64,000 nucleotides of DNA. It comes from Mortierella sp. BCC40632 (taxonomy: Eukaryota; Mortierellomycota; Mortierellomycetes; Mortierellales; Mortierellaceae). The translations under genes were made by a program, and so were the position numbers. Within the stretch, counting starts at the first letter, position 1; every line of letters starts with the position of its first letter. Under the pieces are notes generated by a model. The model saw only the letters and a program-made list of their open reading frames with translations, was not told where the DNA came from and ran no database searches. This document shows positions 57,922 to 64,000 of the stretch, piece after piece. The DNA lies in contig WAEK01000006.1 of assembly GCA_011634665.1 (NCBI GenBank), positions 2,362,001-2,426,000 of the forward strand. The letters run 5' to 3'.

Positions 57922-58264
57922 GGGTACAGAGCGTGCGTGTAGAACGGCCACACGCCTGCACACACATGCTGGGCGGGACAGGCGTCTCTTTCTCTCTTTC
58001 TCTCTTTCTCTCTCTCTCTCTCTCGTCGTTGTTATCTATCTCACCGTGGTACCCTTTCTTTCCTTTTTCTTTCTTTCTTTCTTTCTCTGTTTCTCTCTCT
58101 CTCTCTTTCTTTCTTTCTCTCTTTCTCTCTCGCTTGCTCCCCTCTTCCTCCTCGATCCCTCCGACGCCCCTTTTCGCCTTGGCCTCTCTCTTTTTTCCTC
58201 CCACTTTTTTCTCTTTCTCCCTTTCTTTCACTCTTTCTCTCACCCGTTCCTTGCACCGACATAC

Positions 58265-59371
58265 ATGTCGCACCAGCGTGCACACTCCACTCCCGCCTTC
58301 CACGTCCCGTCTGCTCCTTCGTCTGCTACCTCTTCCACTTTCTCTACCTCTTCTTCCTCCTCCTCCTCCTCCTCCTCGACAGTCTCTGCCAATAAGCCTG
58401 GCGGCATGGCCACTACTGCCAAGGTCTCCTTCGAGCCCTCAGTCCCGCCCTCTGCGGCATCGGCTTCGTCGGGTGCACCGATGTCCATCGCCATCCCACG
58501 CCAGCGCTCGTTCTCTTCTTCGTTCTCACTCGCCGCCACCTCACCCCGCACTTTTACCGGGCCATCCATTCTCACCAACCCTAGCAATCCATTCCTCAAC
58601 TCGACTTCTGGTGCCCCACCGTCGCCTTTCTCAGGCCCCTTTGGTCCCATGTCTCCCACGACGGCCACAGCACCTTCAAGCCTGCCTCCTGCCTCGAGCA
58701 TCCCTGCTCCTCAGACTGTTCCTGTGCTCCACAGGCGATTCTCCAGCAGCTTCCAGCAGCTTAATCAAATTGCGGCCTCTTCACCAAGCGCCACCACAAG
58801 CTCTCAGGTAGGGACAGAACGGTGACTTTTTTTTTTTTTTTTTTTTTTTTTTATTTTATTAATCTGCCTAGAGAAATAGTTATCTTATCCGTCCCACAGT
58901 CTTCGTCCAACCATTTATTCACACTACCATGTTTCTGCTTCTTCTTTGGATGTTTAGCCGGTTGAGCGCGGACGGAGGACGAGCCTGTTTGGATTGACAG
59001 GATCTTCACCCCCAAACTCGAGTGGTGTGCAGGCCCAGGAGAATAGTACCAAGGCATCGGGACCGGCTATCGGAGGAGGCCTCTTCCGCAAGTTCTCCAC
59101 AACGGGCCGATCTACCGGATTCTCGCTTGAAAATAGCGACACGGGACCCACGGGCTGCGGACCTCAGCCTAATTCAGTTAGCAGTGGACACCCTGCTGCA
59201 GGAGCTGCGAAGCTCCAGTCGCTCTTTGACCCTCCTATCCCTGCAAAGACGGTACCCTCCACGAGCACGAGTGGCCATCTGAGCGCTGTCGACCGACTGA
59301 AGCCTGCGCATGAACATTCGCGGTCTAGCAGTCCGATGAGGAGCATGATTCTCGGACAAATGCTGGATTAG
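58265..59371 (+). CDS. Ser-rich protein with repeated basophilic kinase sites
   Basis: Two exons (58265-58807, 58958-59371) join in frame to 318 aa. The start MSHQRAHSTPAFHVPSAP follows CT-rich leader sequence. The protein is mostly Ser/Pro/Thr and disordered, but it has evenly spaced motifs of the RxxS type: RQRSFSSSFS, HRRFSSSFQQ, RGRRTSLFGLTG and LFRKFSTTGRS. Such sites suit PKA-like kinases and 14-3-3 binding. The combination of SLFG and LFRKFS with a C-terminal SSSPMRSMILGQMLD recalls small fungal proteins of unknown function. No catalytic domain or TM helix is visible. Confidence 0.8.
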
Positions 59372-60299
59372 GTTCAGGGACATGTGGAGGACAAGTAAGA
59401 GGAGGAGGAGAAGGAAGAAGAGGAGAGGTCGTTTGTGGTAACCCCCAACCGCCATCGATCGATTTCTTACGAGAGTATCGCTCTTTGCCTCACTTTTGGT
59501 GCGGCAAAGGCTCTGTTACTTGACAGAATGGCAAGTCAGCTAATCTCTATCTCTCTCTCTCTCTCTCTTATCTGGCAGAAGAGGGGGGGAGGGAGGGGGA
59601 GGGGGGTCTCCAGGACGGTCTCCTGGTGTATATATGTCAAATGCACATTTCCATCCCCAACGCAATTTTTTTTTTTATCTTTCACTTTCTCTCTATCCCT
59701 CTATCTCTCTCTCCTGACCCATGACCCACGAGCAGAGTAGCATGCTGCAGGTTCTTGACTCCCGTTGCATGCTGCGACCTGCAACAAAAAGAAAAAAAAA
59801 CCCCACTCTCCACTCCTTTCTTCATCCCTATGAATGTACATAACTTGCTTGCTTGCTTGCCTTTTTTTTTTTTTTTTTTTTTTTTTTACTCTCTTATCTT
59901 GTCAAAAAGGTGGAAGTCAGACTGGAAATAAAATTTGAAACTTAAAAAATTCACGTGGGATAAGCCACAGACGACCATGATGCTCTTTTTGCCATCGTCC
60001 CTTCGATGAATTGCTGATCCCTTCCCCTCTCCCCTCGCATCCTCCACTTGTGTCAAGCAAACCAACCTGAGACGGAGTGGGCTCAATAGACAAGCATCCA
60101 CATTACTTCTCCAGGACAGGACCTCTCACTTGGCAGGATCACAATCATCATCCTTCTTGTCTCGTTCGATTTGTCTCTTGGCGCGTCCTACATTTTTTCA
60201 GAATTTTTGATCAGGAAAAAGGGACTTCATTCCGACAAACCGACAGTATACCAACTGCCTATTCCTTCCCACCCCTTTTACTATCACCTCGACGCGTGA
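59372..60299. other. intergenic region
   Basis: 3' flank, GGA- and CT-rich patches, a T run at 59861-59887 and a presumed promoter of the TMEM209-like gene. No gene seen. Confidence 0.6.
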
Positions 60300-63200
60300 A
60301 TGGAGCAGGAAAATCAAGCAAAGTCGCGTCTTGCTCAGTCTAGGAGTGACTACGAGACCCGACGCGCGAGTCTTGAGAGAGAGCCCGAAGCTGCACTCGC
60401 TAAAGACTTACTCAGTAGTCGCGAGCCACAGGAATTCAGCCTTTCCTCAGTCCCACACAACGTAAATGAATTTGGAATCGCGGTTAGAAAAGAAACTGCA
60501 CAGGATCAGGACACCAAAGGGCCAGCCTCTCAACCAGGAGCGCTGGAGGTAGAGGACCAGGAGAGTGCCACCAACACCCGTATGCGTCGCCACTTTACCT
60601 TTGATGACTTTTATGGCGAAAATGATGGAGACGACGACATTGGAAGTGGCGCTACAAAGAGCACAGACAGAGATGAGGCTGATGTTCTAGGTCAATTGAT
60701 TGTCACCGACTCAGATCTGGAAACCGAGGATCAGTCTCTAGTTGAATCCGGCATCAAGAAGGATTCAGGAGCAAGGCCTATTATTGTTGAAGGGCGCACG
60801 ACTATGTTTCCTCCTCTCGTAGACCGAGATCTTGGTTTCAGCGGACCTAAGGGTTCGGCAGTTGAGGATCCAGAAGCCAAACAAACAAGAGAAGAGGAGT
60901 CTTTCCCAATCTTCCCGTCTTTGACAGAGCCTTCAGACGAAGTATTGGACCAATTCCAACAACCATCTCTGGCTATCAACCTCGCCTTCTCTCGCCCCGA
61001 GATTATGAACTCTCAGCCGTGGGATCTTGCAGATGACTCCCAGTCCGACAATGAAGTTGATGATTCGTTCAGCGCTCTGGCTTCCAAGAATGTGCGTCCT
61101 CAGAACAGCACCATTGTAGAAAACAAAGAATATGCTCGTGGAGAATCTCCTTTTGCAGCATTCATTGCTCCGCGGTCGAATGCCGGAATTCGACAGGGCT
61201 CACCCCTTGTAGGTGACAAGGACAAGTCAGAGGAGCCTGTGGGAGGTCATGCTGTCGAAAAGGCCGCCCCTGTCCAGGATTCAGAGTCTGAGAAGGACGA
61301 CATAATGGCTACTATTACCAATGTGATCGCTAAGGTGGAATCCAAGCTGGAGGGAGGTGACCTCGATAAGGGGGAAATCGTTAGTGGACTCATGGCAGCA
61401 GCTGGTGTTGGTAGCGGACTCTTGAAAAACTTTTTCCCCGAGAAGGATTCTGATGATGAAGAGTCAAGTCCGGCCGACAAGCAAATTGAACAGGAGAAAG
61501 AGACTGAGAAGGCTGAGACTGAGGAAGTTCTCTTGAGCTCGGACGATGGATTGACTATGGCTGGGGCTGGCGTTGTCACGGGCATCATTCCATCAATACA
61601 GCCACAGGTTTCAGCATGGAATTCAGATACTGCTAGCGAGGGCAGGTTCGACTCGGAGCCATCGACACCTAGGTTAACGGCTGCGCAAAAAGGCAAGGCA
61701 ATTGCACGAGACCCTGAGCCATGGATGCGCTCGGATTCGCAACCCGGAGATATTAAGATGCGGGATGCTGATGTTGGAGCACCCGCATGGGACGATCTTC
61801 CGCCCATGACCAGCATTTCAGAATTTGATTTTGGAGGAACAAAGAGTGCTCCATTTGTGCCAATGATGGCACCCGCCTCTATCCCGCTATCGACTCAGGA
61901 GAAAGATGAGCCTCGGACGCGTGTCTACCCCGCAGGAGCACCGGGACCATGGCTAGACGACTCGGCTAGACATGGCTCCTTGCAACAGAGAAAGAAATCC
62001 CCTCCCGTCACAACAGCAGCTCCAGCATTGGCGGCAACCTCCAAGCCAGCAAGCTCACAGATTGGCGATCCTTCTTTGATGTTTATGAGCTCGACCCGGG
62101 GATCTAAGGGAGCCGCCACAGCTCCGGCTCCAAAGGAGGGCACCAAAACCAAATCTCTTTTGAGTGATTTCCCAGACGACTCTGTTAAATCGACACCCAA
62201 GCAGGCGTCTGCTCCAACAGTGACATTGCCTACAGACCCATCAAAGGCACCAGTGCTCCGAGGCAAATACGAGCTTCCATCTATGCAAAAAATGGATCAA
62301 TGGAAACAAAAACACAACTTGGCTCCGGATACATTCCGTCGATTGTTGGTCAACAGCGGTGCTCTTATTTTCATGAGCTATATCACCCGCGGGCACATTT
62401 ATAGGTAAAGCCGTTGATCTGGAAGATCTGGAAGTTGATGATTTTTTTTTGTCATGAAGGCTGGACTATGTTTCTAAATGTCGGATTTTTTTCTTAATTT
62501 GAATTCACCTGTAGATCGAGTGTCAAGCTCCTGTCGTCGATTGTTTCCCCAAGCATCTTTTATTGGGCTGGTGTGTGAAGTCAAGTGAATGCTTGAATGT
62601 GTAGTACAATACTTCATGTTGGTCCCCTTGTTTTAACCGCTCTATTATTTTTCCTTGTAAATGTTTATGATCTAGAATGGGCAGTGACAGCACTGTTGGT
62701 GTTCAATATCGTGGAGGTACTCTATCGATACACTGGTAGTTCCAACAACTTTGAGAACCTACCATTGACCCCTCAGCAAAGAACGTTGCTTGGACTTGAC
62801 CCTGTGGCAAGCAAGGTTCCTGGTGCTGTTCCTATCTTTAAGAAATCGGCCGGTCCTGTAAGTAGCCTTTTTTTTTTTTGAAGACATCCGCTGTTTTTTT
62901 TTTTTTACTCTGATGTTGACATCTCTTTATTTTATTTCATTTTCGTATCGATTTTTTTTTAGCGTCACAGCTTGACAGAGATGCCTATTATGAGCACTTA
63001 TGTCAGTCCATCAAGAGAATCGCTCATCAATTCAAGAGTCTCGGGTATTCAGAGATCTGGAGTGGGTTACAATGGATCAGCAACAGGAGCTGCTCCCGCA
63101 ACATCCGCTGCTGCTGCAACTATCCGTGATGCTACCACCATTTTGAACAAATCCATGTCCATGTCTCGACCCTTCCACACAGATTCCTTGGTTCGGGATC

Positions 63201-64000
63201 GTGAGGATGTAAAGCGACTAATGAGAAGTGTAGATGCACGAGAGGAGGCATTGACGGAGCGGAGAGCGGCAGGCATGATGATGATGGACACGTCTTCACC
63301 AACAACATCTGCATCCATGATGGACCCTGCAAAGCGATCTATGCCATTCTCATTGCATGCTGCTAGCGGATACGGTGGTGTTCCTCATCTGGGACTACAA
63401 AACGGAATGGTTGTCGGCATGGGTATGAACGCAGATCCGGCGGCAACGGGAGCTGGTACTGGTGGCCATATGATGGATAATAACGCATCATCGTTGTTAG
63501 CGAGATCTGGTCCTATTGGTCGTTACCAACCTGCGTTGCGGACGACGCTCTCGAAGGATCACACGTCCAAGACAGACCTCCAGAAGGGAGGAGTTTATGA
63601 TCAAGGTTATCTCAAGGTCCTTCGAAACCTTAAGCTCACTGAGCAGCAGTTGGATCGCTGGGTTTTCAATATGCGCAAGGTAAGGAGGAGATGAAGGAAA
63701 GAGTTATGAAAAATTGTGTGGACACAATTGAATCATTCTGAGCAATGTTCAGTGAGAGTATTGTCTAACTCTCTCCTTGGTTTGTCTTTTGTGTGGCGGT
63801 GTATGTAGTGGATGTGGGATAGAGTCTTGAAACATCTCCTGGAGCAAATGGATAGAGTAGATGCCGAATTGGCCAAACAAGGACTTGGATATCTGGACTG
63901 TAAATCAGCTACCATGTTCTACGCTGCCAACCCCCCCACACAAAAGGCTGCGACGACCGCTGGTGCACCACCTGCTGCTGGTAGCACTGCTGCTGGTGCG
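60300..64000 (+). CDS. TMEM209-like (cytochrome B561 N-terminal family) protein, 3' truncated
   Basis: Exons 60300-62404, 62515-62570, 62676-62857, 62963-63679 and 63809-64000 (open at the window end) join in frame; about 1084 residues are present. The first 690 residues are acidic and disordered. Two hydrophobic segments follow: GALIFMSYITRG and FYWAEWAVTALLVFNIVEVL. Then comes the family signature LPLTPQQRTLLGLDP, a PIMSTYVSPSRESL stretch, a Met/Ser-rich linker, and the conserved cytosolic domain start LKLTEQQLDRWVFNMRKWMW followed by LGYLDCKSATM. In animals TMEM209 sits in the nuclear envelope and binds a nucleoporin; in fungi the family is annotated as cytochrome B561 N-terminal. Role here inferred: nuclear envelope or ER membrane. 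Confidence 0.85.

Larger units (their letters stand above)
56009..58264. other. intergenic low-complexity region
   Basis: About 2.2 kb with T/A runs (56283-56300, 56826-56846, 57121-57144), a CAGA repeat, a GA microsatellite (57877-57916) and CT-rich leader sequence up to the ATG at 58265. A TATA-like ATATAAAG at about 57241 is not followed by a recognisable gene. Confidence 0.5.

Overview
This window is nuclear DNA from a filamentous fungus, most likely an early-diverging one of the Mortierella group (Mortierellomycotina). The reasons are the many short introns with fungal GT..AG borders, heavy simple-sequence content (CT/GA microsatellites and homopolymers of 20-60 nt), an intact Slo/BK-like potassium channel together with ARS2 and SART3 homologues, and an LRR protein whose N-terminal header resembles a large family I associate with Mortierella genomes. 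The taxonomic call is inference; no rRNA or other marker lies in the window. All spliced models were built by hand from splice signals and reading phase, and each multi-exon model given here closes in frame.

Layout. 1-13966 is ordinary housekeeping sequence: the 3' part of an MCH1-like transporter, adenosine kinase (minus), a basic PPxY protein, a four-TM membrane protein (minus) and a large GH5 steryl-beta-glucosidase with a 1.4-kb intron. 13967-21398 is gene-poor: a decayed C2-domain gene (minus), then a 2.5-kb C-rich, GC-rich island (about 15.6-18.1 kb) with a near-continuous tiling of different hairpins, followed by long CT and T tracts, possible coding relics on the minus strand and a 22-bp minisatellite. 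21399-31704 is an accessory island: one intact F-box/LRR gene, fragments of two more F-box/LRR copies, and an intact NLR-like protein (header, coiled coil, hydrophobic helix block, 13-14 LRRs) with no NTPase domain. A block of unidentified sequence lies between fragments of one F-box pseudogene.

33827-52842 returns to conserved genes: ARS2/SERRATE (9 exons), a Slo-like K+ channel on the minus strand (11 exons, 1556 aa) with what looks like a decayed partial copy of itself behind it, and SART3/Prp24 (20 exons, two GC-AG introns, one 11-nt exon). 52843-64000 holds a possible small membrane protein, a secreted eight-cysteine GPI-type protein with strong codon bias, a Ser-rich protein with repeated basophilic kinase sites, and the 5' part of a TMEM209-like membrane protein that runs off the end.

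The genes do not form one pathway. Two RNA-processing factors (ARS2 for capped-RNA fate, SART3 for U4/U6 recycling) flank the channel. The F-box and LRR genes form a fast-turnover cluster of the kind linked to recognition and protein degradation. The strongest candidates for something undescribed are the hairpin array (16786-17485) and the NTPase-less NLR-like protein (25259-28429).
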